Source: Ligilactobacillus sp. WC1T17 (GTDB lineage: Bacteria > Bacillota > Bacilli > Lactobacillales > Lactobacillaceae). From it: a stretch of DNA of 64,000 nt. The notes under the pieces are model-generated. The model was not told the DNA's origin. It saw only the letters and a list, made by a program, of their open reading frames with translations, and did no database searches. Below, piece after piece: positions 37,329 through 45,919 of the stretch. A program made the position numbers and the translations under genes. The DNA lies in NCBI GenBank assembly GCA_900110005.1, contig FOCC01000006.1, positions 62,001 to 126,000 on the forward strand, in the 5' to 3' direction. Every line of letters starts with the position of its first letter. Position 1 is the stretch's first letter.

Positions 37329-38525
37329 TTACTCACCTTTCAATAATAAGGCTAATTGGTCGACAATTTCCTGGGCAATCTTTTGTTTACTATCTTTTTT
37401 TAAAGGCAGCATTTTTCCATCTTTAAAATAAAGATAAACTTCATTTTCATCGGAACCAAATCCAATATCTTTTTTTGAAACATCATTAGCCGCTAATAAA
37501 TCTAAATTTTTCCTCTGTAATTTTTTTTTGGCGTTCTCAAACAGATTTTGTGTCTCAGCTGCAAAGCCAACGAGCTTTTGATGTGTCTTTAATTGTCCTA
37601 ATTCCTGCAAAATATCCGGATTTCTGACTAAGGTTAATTGCCACGGGCCGGAAACTTTCTTTATTTTTTGATCTGCTTTAATTTCAGGACGGTAATCAGC
37701 CACTGCCGCTGCCATAATAACCGCATCCGCCGTTTCAAAGCGCGCTTTAACTGCTGCAAACATCTCGCGGGCGCTAGTAACTGAAACCATCTCTACTCCC
37801 GGTAAATCGTGCAAATTGGTTGGTCCATGAACCAGGGTCACACTAGCTCCGCAAGCACTAGCATATGCTGCTAAAGCATACCCCATCTTGCCCGTGGAAT
37901 GGTTGCCTAAAAATCTGACTGGATCGATTTCTTCCACGGTTCCCCCAGCCGTCACAATAATTTTCTTATCTTTTAAGCTTGGCTTGGGCGAACTTTTGGC
38001 AGTTATCCACGCATAGATTGCTTTTGGTTCCGGCATCCGTCCTTTAGCTTGATAGCCTTCAGCTAAAAAGCCAACTTCTGGTTCTAAAACCTGCACCCCA
38101 TCTTGTTTTAACAAATCAAGGTTACGTTTAGTTGCTGGATTATCCCACATTTTATCATTCATTGCCGGCACAACATATTTTGGTTTGGCCGTCGCCAGTA
38201 AACTTGTTGATACAGCATCATCGGCAATACCTAAAGCCATTTTAGCAATAATATCAGCTGTTGCCGGCACAACTAAGGCGATATCCGTCCAATCAGCCAA
38301 TTCAATATGTGCTACCGAATTTTGATTATTGCGGTCAAATAAATCCGTTAAAACCGGGTTTTGGCTTAATGTTTCAAAGGTTAACTTTGAAACAAACTTC
38401 AGCGCATTTTCCGTCATAACACACCTAACTTCATAACCGTGCTTCACAAATTCACGAACACAGCTGGCTGCCTTATACAAGGCGATTCCACCGGTTAAGT
38501 AGATTGCAATATGCTTTTTTGCCAA
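37329..38525 (-). CDS. coaBC: bifunctional phosphopantothenoylcysteine decarboxylase / synthase
   Basis: Joins cysteine to phosphopantothenate and decarboxylates the product in CoA synthesis. The 398-residue fusion has a flavoprotein CoaC part (about 1-180, LTGGIALYKAA, PAMNDKMWDN) and a CoaB part (about 185-398, VTAGGTVEEIDPVRFLGN and HSTGKMGYALA). The start is TTG 38525 with GAGGGGG 8 bases upstream; the ATG at 38549 lies before that site and is rejected. It follows rpoZ after a terminator, as in Bacillus. Confidence 0.94.
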   Translation of the reverse strand: MAKKHIAIYLTGGIALYKAASCVREFVKHGYEVRCVMTENALKFVSKLTFETLSQNPVLTDLFDRNNQNSVAHIELADWTDIALVVPATADIIAKMALGIADDAVSTSLLATAKPKYVVPAMNDKMWDNPATKRNLDLLKQDGVQVLEPEVGFLAEGYQAKGRMPEPKAIYAWITAKSSPKPSLKDKKIIVTAGGTVEEIDPVRFLGNHSTGKMGYALAAYASACGASVTLVHGPTNLHDLPGVEMVSVTSAREMFAAVKARFETADAVIMAAAVADYRPEIKADQKIKKVSGPWQLTLVRNPDILQELGQLKTHQKLVGFAAETQNLFENAKKKLQRKNLDLLAANDVSKKDIGFGSDENEVYLYFKDGKMLPLKKDSKQKIAQEIVDQLALLLKGE

Positions 38526-38590
38526 AAATAAAACCCCCTCTTTTGTCATGCATTAATTTTATCACAACACACTAAATATCGTCAGCAAAC

Positions 38591-38622
38591 AAAAAAGGAG
38601 GTGAGATTTTGATCTCGCCTCC
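38591..38622 (-). terminator. terminator after rpoZ
   Basis: Eleven-base stem with one mismatch (38597-38607 with 38612-38622), 4-base loop and six T residues on the minus strand. It partially separates gmk-rpoZ from coaBC-priA. Confidence 0.85.
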
Positions 38623-38632
38623 AGTTTAAGTC

Positions 38633-38842
38633 TTAGCCTTCTTGACCTTCAGATTTAATCTTAAGTTTGCCTGCCACAACTTCTTCTAAAGCACGACCAA
38701 CATTTTTAACAGATTCATATTCTGTCAACATTGGTGTTGCCCCGGCATCAAGTTCATGAGCTCTCTTTGAAGCCAACATAATTAACGAATAACGTGAATC
38801 AACACGTTCCAGTAAAGCATCAACTGATGGGTATAAAATCAT
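38633..38842 (-). CDS. rpoZ: DNA-directed RNA polymerase subunit omega
   Basis: Small polymerase subunit, 69 residues, assisting beta' folding. It contains the family motif [13 protein letters not shown] (about residues 20-32). It follows gmk by 2 bases with a GGAGGAA site; gmk-rpoZ linkage is nearly universal. Confidence 0.95.
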   Translation of the reverse strand: MILYPSVDALLERVDSRYSLIMLASKRAHELDAGATPMLTEYESVKNVGRALEEVVAGKLKIKSEGQEG

Positions 38843-38844
38843 CT

Positions 38845-39465
38845 TTATTCCTCCAATCCTAACTGTTTGCGATAATCTGGCAAGAAACGCTTAACCCGCC
38901 AACGTTCAGCACGGATAATTGTCTTAATCTTTTCAGCAGCCTTCACAACTTCATCATTAACCACGGCATAATCATAATTTTGCATCATTTCGATTTCATC
39001 AACCGCTTTATTCATCCGCTTGTCAATTGTTTCCATATCATCAGTACCACGGTTGATAATCCGTTGGCGTAATTCCATTAAATCAGGCGGTGTTAAAAAG
39101 ATAAATAAACCATCAGGAACTTTTTTGCGAACCTGCATGGCACCATTTACTTCAATTTCCAAAAAGACATCCTTGCCAGCATCTAACATCTCATTAACGT
39201 ATTTTAATGGTGTTCCGTAGTAGTTGTCAACATATTTGGCGTATTCAAGCATGCCACCATTTTCAATTTCTTTTTCAAATTCTTCCTTGCTAACAAAGTA
39301 GTAATCTTTGCCATTAACTTCGCCTGGACGCATCTTGCGTGTTGTCATTGAAATTGAATAGTGAAATTTATTATTGTTGTCATGTGAAAAGATTTCTTTT
39401 CGAACAGTCCCTTTGCCGACGCCTGATGGGCCTGACAAAACAATGAGCATACCTCTTTTAGCCAT
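38845..39465 (-). CDS. gmk: guanylate kinase
   Basis: Phosphorylates GMP to GDP. The 206-residue protein has P-loop [12 protein letters not shown] (about 9-20), the GMP-binding [19 protein letters not shown] segment and [13 protein letters not shown]. The start is set at ATG 39465 (MAKRGMLIV); an upstream ATG at 39483 lies inside the GGAGG site. It heads the long minus-strand block; a TATAAT box on the minus strand at about 39498-39503 may be its promoter, although the -35 is not clear. Confidence 0.96.
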   Translation of the reverse strand: MAKRGMLIVLSGPSGVGKGTVRKEIFSHDNNNKFHYSISMTTRKMRPGEVNGKDYYFVSKEEFEKEIENGGMLEYAKYVDNYYGTPLKYVNEMLDAGKDVFLEIEVNGAMQVRKKVPDGLFIFLTPPDLMELRQRIINRGTDDMETIDKRMNKAVDEIEMMQNYDYAVVNDEVVKAAEKIKTIIRAERWRVKRFLPDYRKQLGLEE

Positions 39466-39632
39466 TACTGTTAATTCCTCCAAAAATAGTCTTACATATT
39501 ATATTGCGCCTTTTGGAAACTTTTTTCAAGCTATTAATGGTTATTTAACTTTTTTTGGGAAATTTTCATGAAAGTTATGCATATTTTTTTCAAAAAGCTT
39601 AGGTTTTAAGAGAACGTATTTTCGTTTTTTAC

Positions 39633-39661
39633 TTGCTATTTCAAACGTGTGTTTGTATAAT
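39633..39661 (+). promoter_or_regulatory. promoter of the LexA-controlled small gene
   Basis: -35 TTGCTA (39633-39638), 17-base spacer and perfect -10 TATAAT (39656-39661). The spacer is almost wholly occupied by a LexA-type operator (39642-39655). Confidence 0.85.
39642..39655. promoter_or_regulatory. LexA-type SOS operator 1
   Basis: CAAACGTGTGTTTG is a perfect palindrome close to the Gram-positive LexA (DinR) site CGAACNNNNGTTCG. It fills the spacer between -35 and -10, so bound LexA would block polymerase. Confidence 0.75.
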
Positions 39662-39678
39662 ATGTTATAGCATCGTTT

Positions 39679-39690
39679 GAACACACGTTC
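39679..39690. promoter_or_regulatory. LexA-type SOS operator 2
   Basis: GAACACACGTTC carries the exact GAAC-N4-GTTC core of the LexA site, about 18-29 bases after the -10 and before the ribosome site. Together with operator 1 it should give tight repression. Confidence 0.8.
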
Positions 39691-39709
39691 TATATTGGAG
39701 GAGTTACTT

Positions 39710-40051
39710 ATGCATTTAAAAAAAGAAATCATGAATTTTTGGACAAGCTTGCAAAATATTTTTATACCGGCAAACACTCGTGTTTGCCCCATTATGCCTC
39801 AAAAACAATTGACTTATTTTCTAAAGCAGGCTATCAGCCAACAATATCCTGTTACCCTTACTTTAAAATGGGCCAAAGAAAGTAAAGAAGTCTCCGGTTA
39901 TTTGCGCCCCAGTCAAAAATACGGTGTCGTTTTATTACATCAGTCCGATAACCCTAACTTGGTATTTCCTATCCAAATCAGCCGCATTCTTTACCTTAAA
40001 ATAGCACCTGCTTTCCAACATAAGCATCTTGTTCAAAGTCAGATTTGCTAA
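39710..40051 (+). CDS. small YolD-like protein, probably SOS-induced
   Basis: A 113-residue protein from ATG 39710, which has a GGAGGAG site 6 bases upstream; an in-frame ATG at 39677 lies in the operator. The middle (LTLKWAKESKEVSGYLRPSQ and VVLLHQSDNPNLVFPIQISR, about residues 50-92) has the beta-strand pattern 'polar strand, G-containing turn, strand, IP...I..I' of YolD-like proteins, often found with SOS Y-family polymerases. The match is by pattern only, so the family call is tentative. It is a plus-strand island between two minus-strand operons and has its own terminator. No polymerase gene is adjacent. Confidence 0.7.
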   Translation: MHLKKEIMNFWTSLQNIFIPANTRVCPIMPQKQLTYFLKQAISQQYPVTLTLKWAKESKEVSGYLRPSQKYGVVLLHQSDNPNLVFPIQISRILYLKIAPAFQHKHLVQSQIC

Positions 40052-40083
40052 AAAAGCGCGTGACGTTTGTCACACGCTTTTTT
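40050..40083. terminator. bidirectional terminator (small SOS gene / glnA)
   Basis: Nine-base stem with one mismatch (GCGCGTGAC with GTCACACGC), flanked by A and T runs on both sides, so it works for both convergent genes. Confidence 0.88.
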
Positions 40084-40092
40084 GTTTTCTTT

Positions 40093-41439
40093 TTAATAAA
40101 GTTCAAGATATTGTTGACGTTCCCATTCAGAAACTTCTTGACGATAAGCATCCCATTCAAGACGCTTAGCTTCAGAAAAGTTATTGTACAAGTGAGGACC
40201 CATGGCATCCTTGATAACTTCATCAGAAGCCAAAGCCTTCAAAGCGTTGTGCAAAGTAGATGGCAAATCAACGATGCCGTTAGCCTTGCGTTCTTCATCA
40301 TCCATTGCATAAATATTGCGGTCAACTGACTTAGGAGCTTCAATCTTATTCTTCAAACCATCAAGACCAGCAGCCAAAATAGCAGCAACAGCCAAGTATG
40401 GGTTAGCCGATGGATCAACGCTTCTAAGTTCCAAACGTGTAGACATGCCGCGAGCAATTGGCACACGAACCAATGGAGAACGGTTACGGCCTGACCAAGC
40501 TACGTAAACAGGTGCTTCATAACCTGGTACCAAACGCTTATAAGAATTAACCGTTGGGTTGGCAATAGCTGTAAAGTTACGAGCATGTTTGAGCAAGCCG
40601 CCTAAGAAGTATTTAGCTTCTTGTGATAATTGATCTTCAGTCTTTTCATCAAAGAAGGCATTGCCATCTTTATTGAAAAGCGACATATTCATGTGCATGC
40701 CAGAACCATTGATTCGATCAAGTGGTTTTGGCATAAAGGTTGCATGCAAACCATACTTACGAGCAACAGTCTTAACAACTAACTTGAAAGTTTGAATATT
40801 ATCACAAGCTTGTAAGGCATCAGCATACTTAAAGTCAACTTCATGCTGGCCTGGAGCAACTTCGTGGTGTGAAGCTTCAACATCAAAACCAAGCTTTTCA
40901 AGTTCAAGGACAATATCACGCCGGCAATTTTCACCCAAATCAACTGGAGCTAAATCAAAGTAGCTGCCTTGGTCATTTAGATGAGTAGTTGGCTTGCCTG
41001 TTTCAGGATCAAGCTTGAACAAGAAGAATTCTGGTTCAGGTCCAATATTAAAATCGGTATAACCCATCTTCTTCATTTCATCAAGTACACGGATTAAATT
41101 GTTCCGCGGATCACCCAAGAATGGTGTCCGATCTGAATTATAAACTTCACAGATTACACGGGCAATCTTACCATTTTGGCCATCGTCCCATGGGAAGACC
41201 ATCCAAGTAGAAAGGTCAGGGTAAAGCCACATATCACTTTCTTCAATACGAACAAAGCCATCAATTGATGAGCCATCAAACATTAACTTGTTATCAAGCA
41301 ATTTATCCAATTGACTTACAGGAACTTCTACGTTTTTGATAGTGCCGTACAAATCGGTAAACATCAAACGCAGGAACTGAACATTTTCTTCTTTAACAAT
41401 GCGACGAATGTCATCTTTTGTGTAGCTAGGTTTTGCCAT
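40093..41439 (-). CDS. glnA: glutamine synthetase type I
   Basis: Makes glutamine from glutamate, ammonia and ATP. The 448-residue length fits the GSI-alpha class of low-GC Gram-positives, which is not adenylylated. Family signatures are [18 protein letters not shown], the GPEPEFFLF metal site, [11 protein letters not shown], the ATP loop [19 protein letters not shown] and RSPLVRVP. It lies 24 bases after glnR in the classic glnRA operon, controlled by the GlnR box at 41917-41933. Confidence 0.97.
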   Translation of the reverse strand: MAKPSYTKDDIRRIVKEENVQFLRLMFTDLYGTIKNVEVPVSQLDKLLDNKLMFDGSSIDGFVRIEESDMWLYPDLSTWMVFPWDDGQNGKIARVICEVYNSDRTPFLGDPRNNLIRVLDEMKKMGYTDFNIGPEPEFFLFKLDPETGKPTTHLNDQGSYFDLAPVDLGENCRRDIVLELEKLGFDVEASHHEVAPGQHEVDFKYADALQACDNIQTFKLVVKTVARKYGLHATFMPKPLDRINGSGMHMNMSLFNKDGNAFFDEKTEDQLSQEAKYFLGGLLKHARNFTAIANPTVNSYKRLVPGYEAPVYVAWSGRNRSPLVRVPIARGMSTRLELRSVDPSANPYLAVAAILAAGLDGLKNKIEAPKSVDRNIYAMDDEERKANGIVDLPSTLHNALKALASDEVIKDAMGPHLYNNFSEAKRLEWDAYRQEVSEWERQQYLELY

Positions 41440-41463
41440 GCTGATTTGCTCCTTGTAATTGAA

Positions 41464-41853
41464 CTAGAGATTACGGTTATTTCGAAAAGAGAATTGGTTG
41501 TCCTTTTTTAAGCCGCCAACTTGTAAAAATTCATCACGTAAAATACGTCTAACATCTTCATCCGTTAACGGTTTTTCTAATTGAGCCTTACGTTTTTGCG
41601 CTTCTTTAGCTTTTTCATCATAGATATGCTTAATGCCAGCCATATTAATGCCTTCAGCTAAGTAATCTTTGATTTCAAGCAGTTGATCAATATTATTCAG
41701 GGAATACATCCGGCGATTTCCCTCATTTCTCTTAGGAATCACCAAGCCTTGTTCTTCATAATATCGAATTTGACGTGCAGAAAGGTTTGTCAATTTCATC
41801 ACTGTACCAATAGGCAATACAGCCAGAGAACGACGCAGTTCTTTTTCCTTCAT
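41464..41853 (-). CDS. glnR: MerR-family nitrogen regulator GlnR
   Basis: Repressor of nitrogen genes that responds to feedback-inhibited glutamine synthetase. The 129-residue protein has a MerR DNA-binding domain (LPIGTVMKLTNLSARQIRYY, EEQGLVIPKRNEGNRRMYSL). Its C-terminal tail is short, as in GlnR/TnrA. ATG 41853 has an AAGGAGGG site. It is autoregulated through its own operator, as in Bacillus and Lactococcus. Confidence 0.95.
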   Translation of the reverse strand: MKEKELRRSLAVLPIGTVMKLTNLSARQIRYYEEQGLVIPKRNEGNRRMYSLNNIDQLLEIKDYLAEGINMAGIKHIYDEKAKEAQKRKAQLEKPLTDEDVRRILRDEFLQVGGLKKDNQFSFRNNRNL

Positions 41854-41880
41854 ACCGACCCTCCTTAAATTTACAATTAC

Positions 41881-41909
41881 ATAATAACAACTTGCTGAGG
41901 CCTTGTCAA
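41881..41909 (-). promoter_or_regulatory. glnRA promoter
   Basis: Minus-strand consensus -35 TTGACA (41904-41909), 17-base spacer and -10 TATTAT (41881-41886), upstream of glnR. Confidence 0.85.
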
Positions 41910-41916
41910 CTATTTA

Positions 41917-41933
41917 TGTCACTTTTTATAACA
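41917..41933 (-). promoter_or_regulatory. GlnR/TnrA operator
   Basis: TGTTATAAAAAGTGACA on the minus strand fits TGTNAN7TNACA exactly. It lies just upstream of the -35 of glnRA and ends a few bases from the stop of the previous gene. Confidence 0.85.
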
Positions 41934-41937
41934 TGAC

Positions 41938-43203
41938 TTATTTTTTATAAAAAGTTTCATAGGCAGCTTCAGTAATTGCTACTTTAACATGCTCATAAGA
42001 CATTCCGCCTTGAATATACAATGAGTAAGGTTCACGCAAAGGGCCATCTGATGAAAGTTCAATCGTTGAGCCTTCAATAAAGCTGCCCGAAGCCATGATA
42101 ATTTCATCTTCATAGCCTTCCATATAACTTGGAACAGGATCAACAAAAGCATTTAAAGGCGAGTTATGCTGAATAGCAGCACAGAATTTAATCATTGGTT
42201 CACGTGCGCCAAATTCAATTGTTTGTACTAAGTCAGTCCGTTTAGCATCCCATTTTGGCGAAACCTTCATACCTAATTTTTCTAATAACGCAGCTGCATA
42301 AATTGAGCCCTTAATAGCTTGGCCCGTAGTATGAGCAGCCATAAAAAATCCTTGATAAAAATCACGCATATAAGCATAGGTTGGACCTTCTTCTTTACCA
42401 CAGCTTGGAGCATATAAATGAGCTGCACAACGCGCAATCAAGTCTTTACGACCAACAATGAAGGCACCGCCTTTAGCAATCCCAGCGCCAGCATTTTTAA
42501 ACATCGAACCTACCATTAAATCGGCCCCGTAAAAAGTAGGTTCTTCTGTTTCAGAAAATTCGCCATAGCAATTATCAACAAAAATAACCGCATCTTTAGC
42601 ATATTGCCGAATAAAATCAATCATTTCTTTGATTTCAGCAACTGTAAAGCTATCACGTGTTTCATACCCGCGCGACCTTTGTAAGGCAATCATTTTAATA
42701 TTAGGATGGGCAGTTAAATAAGCCTTGGCTTTTTCATAGTCAACTTTGCCATTAGCCAGTAAAGGCGTGTAGTCAAAACCGATATTATATTCTTTAAAAG
42801 TTCCGACATTATCGCCGGCAACGCCGATGACTTCTTGAATCGTATCGTATGGCATCCCCGTCATATAATAAAGGGTATCTCCGGGGCGCAAAACACCAAA
42901 CATTGCAATCTTAATGGAATGTGTACCAGAAACAATTTGCGGCCGAACTAAAGCATCTTCGGTCTTAAAATAGTCAGCATAAATCTTTTCTAACTTTTCG
43001 CGACCCACGTCATCATAGCCATAACCGGTTGACCCAACCAAATCTTCTTCAGCAACATGATATTTACGATATAATTCCAATACCCTTCTTTGATTATATA
43101 GTTCTTGTTCGGTAATCTCATCTAATTTAGGTTGAATCATTTCATCAACCTCATTAATCATAGCAACCAATTCTTGCGGATACTTGTCTTTCCAAGAAAC
43201 CAT
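41938..43203 (-). CDS. methionine gamma-lyase family / aluminium resistance-type PLP protein (YnbB)
   Basis: A 421-residue fold-type I PLP enzyme of the YnbB/aluminium-resistance family. Visible are the PLP-region GTHSIKIAMFGVLRPGD, the DNCYGEFSETEEPT segment, and a lysine in SMFKNAGAGIAKGGA that probably forms the Schiff base. The name in databases is methionine gamma-lyase family, but the substrate is not known. ATG 43203 follows a GGAGG site at 7 bases; the extension to 43233 overlaps miaA. The miaA-ynbB-glnR-glnA order is as in Bacillus. Confidence 0.9.
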   Translation of the reverse strand: MVSWKDKYPQELVAMINEVDEMIQPKLDEITEQELYNQRRVLELYRKYHVAEEDLVGSTGYGYDDVGREKLEKIYADYFKTEDALVRPQIVSGTHSIKIAMFGVLRPGDTLYYMTGMPYDTIQEVIGVAGDNVGTFKEYNIGFDYTPLLANGKVDYEKAKAYLTAHPNIKMIALQRSRGYETRDSFTVAEIKEMIDFIRQYAKDAVIFVDNCYGEFSETEEPTFYGADLMVGSMFKNAGAGIAKGGAFIVGRKDLIARCAAHLYAPSCGKEEGPTYAYMRDFYQGFFMAAHTTGQAIKGSIYAAALLEKLGMKVSPKWDAKRTDLVQTIEFGAREPMIKFCAAIQHNSPLNAFVDPVPSYMEGYEDEIIMASGSFIEGSTIELSSDGPLREPYSLYIQGGMSYEHVKVAITEAAYETFYKK

Positions 43204-43217
43204 CTTTTTTCCTCCTA

Positions 43218-44138
43218 TTATCTTGTAAGCCATTGGCTGACCAAGGCTTCAATTTGGGTAATTTGTTCAGGATGCAGGATTAAATCAAACCAATTAACAT
43301 CCATTTTATTACGAAACCACGTTAATTGACGTTTAGCGTAATGACGCGAATTTTTTTTGACAGTTGCAATAGCTTCATCTAAGGTGATTTCACCAGCAAA
43401 ATAAGGATAAAATTCCTTATAACCAATGCCTTTTCCGGCAGGCAGCGACATCCCGCCTGCTGCATACAACATCTTGGCTTCATTAAGCAAACCCTGTTCA
43501 ACCATGACATCGACCCGGTGATTAATCCGATCATATAGCAGTTGTCTGTTTGTCGTCAAACCAATAACTAAAGCATCAAATTTTTCATCATGATCAGCCT
43601 GATTTGAAAAAAGCTGGCCGGTTTTTTCATACACTTCTAAAGCACGAACAACTCGCAACTCATTAGCTAATGGTATTTTTTTGGCTGCAACCGGATCAAT
43701 TTCATTGAGTTTGTCCCATAAAGCCTTTTGACCGTGTTCTTTAGCATAATCATGCCATTTATGCCGCACCTTTTCTGAAGCTTGCTGATCACGACCAAGT
43801 TGAAAACCATCCAACAAGGCTTGCACATAAAAGCCGGTCCCACCACATAAAATCGGCAAAAAGCCGTGCGTATTGATTTTATCAGCTGCCTGCGTAGCTT
43901 GCGTAATAAATGAAGCACAAGAAAATCTTTGTTTAACATCTAAAATATCTAAAAGATAGTGTTTAACCCCCTGCATTTCTGAGGGCGTTATTTTAGCAGT
44001 TCCAATATCTAGTTTTTGATAAACTTGCATGGAATCGCCTGAAATAACCTGTCCTTGATATTTTTGCGCTAGTTGAATGGACAGGGCTGTCTTGCCTACA
44101 GCGGTCGGTCCTACAATTACCAGTAGCTTTTGTTTCAT
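43218..44138 (-). CDS. miaA: tRNA dimethylallyltransferase
   Basis: Adds an isopentenyl group to A37 of tRNAs reading UNN codons. The 306-residue protein has P-loop VGPTAVGKTALSIQLA (about 8-23), the DSMQVYQKLDIGTAK motif and the GGTGFYVQALLDG motif. It begins the miaA-ynbB unit and is divergent from the DUF3042 gene, with 148 bases between. A TAAAAT -10-like box is seen upstream but no clear -35. Confidence 0.96.
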   Translation of the reverse strand: MKQKLLVIVGPTAVGKTALSIQLAQKYQGQVISGDSMQVYQKLDIGTAKITPSEMQGVKHYLLDILDVKQRFSCASFITQATQAADKINTHGFLPILCGGTGFYVQALLDGFQLGRDQQASEKVRHKWHDYAKEHGQKALWDKLNEIDPVAAKKIPLANELRVVRALEVYEKTGQLFSNQADHDEKFDALVIGLTTNRQLLYDRINHRVDVMVEQGLLNEAKMLYAAGGMSLPAGKGIGYKEFYPYFAGEITLDEAIATVKKNSRHYAKRQLTWFRNKMDVNWFDLILHPEQITQIEALVSQWLTR

Positions 44139-44286
44139 TTAAATCCCCCATCTTGAGCATTTCACAATCATTATTTTACAACATTTAGCAGTTAATTTCT
44201 CTTACTTTAATAAAAAGGAAGTATTTAACTGGAAATTTTTGGTCTCTTCATTCATAATGATAGTAAGAACAAAGGAGGTCCTTTAG

Positions 44287-44463
44287 ATGAAAACATTTGG
44301 TAAAGGTTTTGTTTTAGGCGCTGTAGCTGCTTTCAGTACAGTAGCTGGATGCGTTTATGCCTTCAGAAAAACCGTCGTTGAGCCTATTGAAGAACGCGAA
44401 GCTATTTTAGATGAACACCGTCGCCGTGCTATGCACAAGCGTCGTTCAGCACATTTAGGCTAA
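44287..44463 (+). CDS. DUF3042 family small membrane protein
   Basis: A 58-residue protein not listed among long ORFs but well supported: an AAAGGAGG site sits 6-8 bases before ATG 44287, and a strong terminator follows. It has an N-terminal hydrophobic stretch (GFVLGAVAAFSTVAGCVYAF, residues 7-26), then a charged tail with VVEPIEEREAILDEHRRRAM. This matches the DUF3042 family of lactobacilli. The single membrane helix and basic tail suggest a membrane-anchored cytoplasmic tail; function is unknown. Confidence 0.85.
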   Translation: MKTFGKGFVLGAVAAFSTVAGCVYAFRKTVVEPIEEREAILDEHRRRAMHKRRSAHLG

Positions 44464-44475
44464 AAATTTCCTACC

Positions 44476-44509
44476 AAAAAGCGCAAGCCTTTAAAGGCTT
44501 GCGCTTTTT
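44476..44509. terminator. bidirectional terminator (DUF3042 gene / glcK operon)
   Basis: Perfect 14-base stem (44476-44489 with 44496-44509) with A and T runs at both ends, serving both convergent transcripts. Confidence 0.92.
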
Positions 44510-44514
44510 ATTAT

Positions 44515-44934
44515 TTATTTGCTGACTTTCTTTTTGCCATCCCAAGCGCTATATCCGCCCTTTAAAACATAAACTTCAGTAAAGCCTTGTTTCTTCAGCT
44601 GGTTAGCCGCTCTTAAAGCCGTTTGCATACTATCATCATACAAATAGACCGGCATATCCTTGCGTAAAGAATCTTGATACATTTTAAGCTGCATTAATGG
44701 CATATTACGTGCCCCTAAAATATGTTCCTTGGTAAATTTAGCTTCGTCGCGCAAATCAACAATTTGACCGCGGTGCAAACCTTTAGCAAAGTCATCATTT
44801 TCAACAATGCGCTTGTCAGTTTTGGTTTTAGCCCACCAATATACTTGGGTCCCAACCATTAATAAAATAATGGCAATCAAAACAATATCAACATAAAATA
44901 AAACGGAATGTGCCACACCTAAAACAAAATACAA
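44515..44934 (-). CDS. membrane-anchored rhodanese-like protein (YqhL-like)
   Basis: A 139-residue protein with one membrane helix (about residues 12-34) and a rhodanese-like domain (about 45-135: QIVDLRDEAKFTKEHILGAR ... VYVLKGGYSAWDG). The active-site loop reads VYLYDDSMQTA, with Asp100 where sulfurtransferases have Cys, so it is probably not a sulfurtransferase. The start is TTG 44934 with an AGAGGG site at 6 bases. It follows glcK, as yqhL follows yqgP-yqgQ-glcK in Bacillus. Confidence 0.85.
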   Translation of the reverse strand: MYFVLGVAHSVLFYVDIVLIAIILLMVGTQVYWWAKTKTDKRIVENDDFAKGLHRGQIVDLRDEAKFTKEHILGARNMPLMQLKMYQDSLRKDMPVYLYDDSMQTALRAANQLKKQGFTEVYVLKGGYSAWDGKKKVSK

Positions 44935-44959
44935 AATAATCCCTCTCTTTTACCAAAAA

Positions 44960-45919
44960 TTACTTAAATTGCAAAGCAAGTGATGCTGCACCAATTACCC
45001 CAGCATCATTACCCAACTGAGCTAATTTAAGCTTAGTTGTATTGCGGATTGTAGCAAAAGCATACTTCTTAAAGTAGCTTTCAACTTGGTTTAGCAAGAA
45101 GGCGCCGGCCGCTGAAACACCACCGCCGATAACGATGTATTCAGGGTGCAAAATAGCACTGATATTAGCACAGGCCAAACCTAAATAATGGCAAACACGA
45201 TCAACAACTTTAACCGCCAAAACATCACCGTCTTTAGCCAAATCAAAAACTAATTTTGAGGAAACATCTTCACCATTATCAACTGCTTCCTTCAAAGCCG
45301 ATTTGCCGGCAAATTCTTCAGCCATATCCCGTGCTACCCGGACAACACCAGTAGCTGAAGCATAAGTTTCTAAGCAGCCATGGTTGCCACAAGTACATAA
45401 GTAGCCTCCTGGTTCAACATTGATATGGCCTACTTCACCGGCAGCTCCCATACCATGGAGCAGCTTGCCATCAGCAATAATGCCACCGCCAACGCCAGTT
45501 CCTAAGGTAATAAAAGCTACGTCTTGGGCGTTTTCACCAGCACCTTTCCACCGTTCACCCAAAGCAGCTACGTTAGCATCGTTATCTAAAGCAAACTTAA
45601 TGCCTGTGCCTTGTTCAATTTGTTCCTTAACATTTTGCGTTGTCTTCCAGTTAAGATTAAAAGCACCTACAACAGTCCCTTTAGCAATGTCAACTGTTCC
45701 TGGTGTCCCCATACCAATACCGACAAAGTCTTCAGGCTTCATGTTGTAAAGGTCAAGGTGGTGGTTAATTGAAGCAATAATGTCAGGTACGATATGTGAA
45801 CCTTCATCTAAAATATTTGTGGTTACGCTCCATTTTTGCTGAACTTCACCTTTAAGTGTTAAAATAGCAAATTTAATGGTTGTCCCGCCAAGGTCAACGC
45901 CGATAAGTTTTTTATCCAT
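44960..45919 (-). CDS. glcK: glucokinase (ROK family)
   Basis: Phosphorylates glucose to glucose 6-phosphate. The 319-residue ROK protein has the ATP-binding motif GVDLGGTTIKFAI, the substrate/Zn motif EVGHINVEPGG and CTCGNHGCLETY, with zinc cysteines. ATG 45919 follows a GGAGGGAA site and overlaps yqgQ by 8 bases; an upstream in-frame ATG is unsupported. Free glucose would come from intracellular disaccharide cleavage. Confidence 0.95.
   Translation of the reverse strand: MDKKLIGVDLGGTTIKFAILTLKGEVQQKWSVTTNILDEGSHIVPDIIASINHHLDLYNMKPEDFVGIGMGTPGTVDIAKGTVVGAFNLNWKTTQNVKEQIEQGTGIKFALDNDANVAALGERWKGAGENAQDVAFITLGTGVGGGIIADGKLLHGMGAAGEVGHINVEPGGYLCTCGNHGCLETYASATGVVRVARDMAEEFAGKSALKEAVDNGEDVSSKLVFDLAKDGDVLAVKVVDRVCHYLGLACANISAILHPEYIVIGGGVSAAGAFLLNQVESYFKKYAFATIRNTTKLKLAQLGNDAGVIGAASLALQFK

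Noticed and set aside
39541..39792. 83-codon minus-strand ORF across the SOS promoter
   Set aside because: It overlaps the promoter, both operators and the start of the well-supported plus-strand gene, and has no ribosome site.
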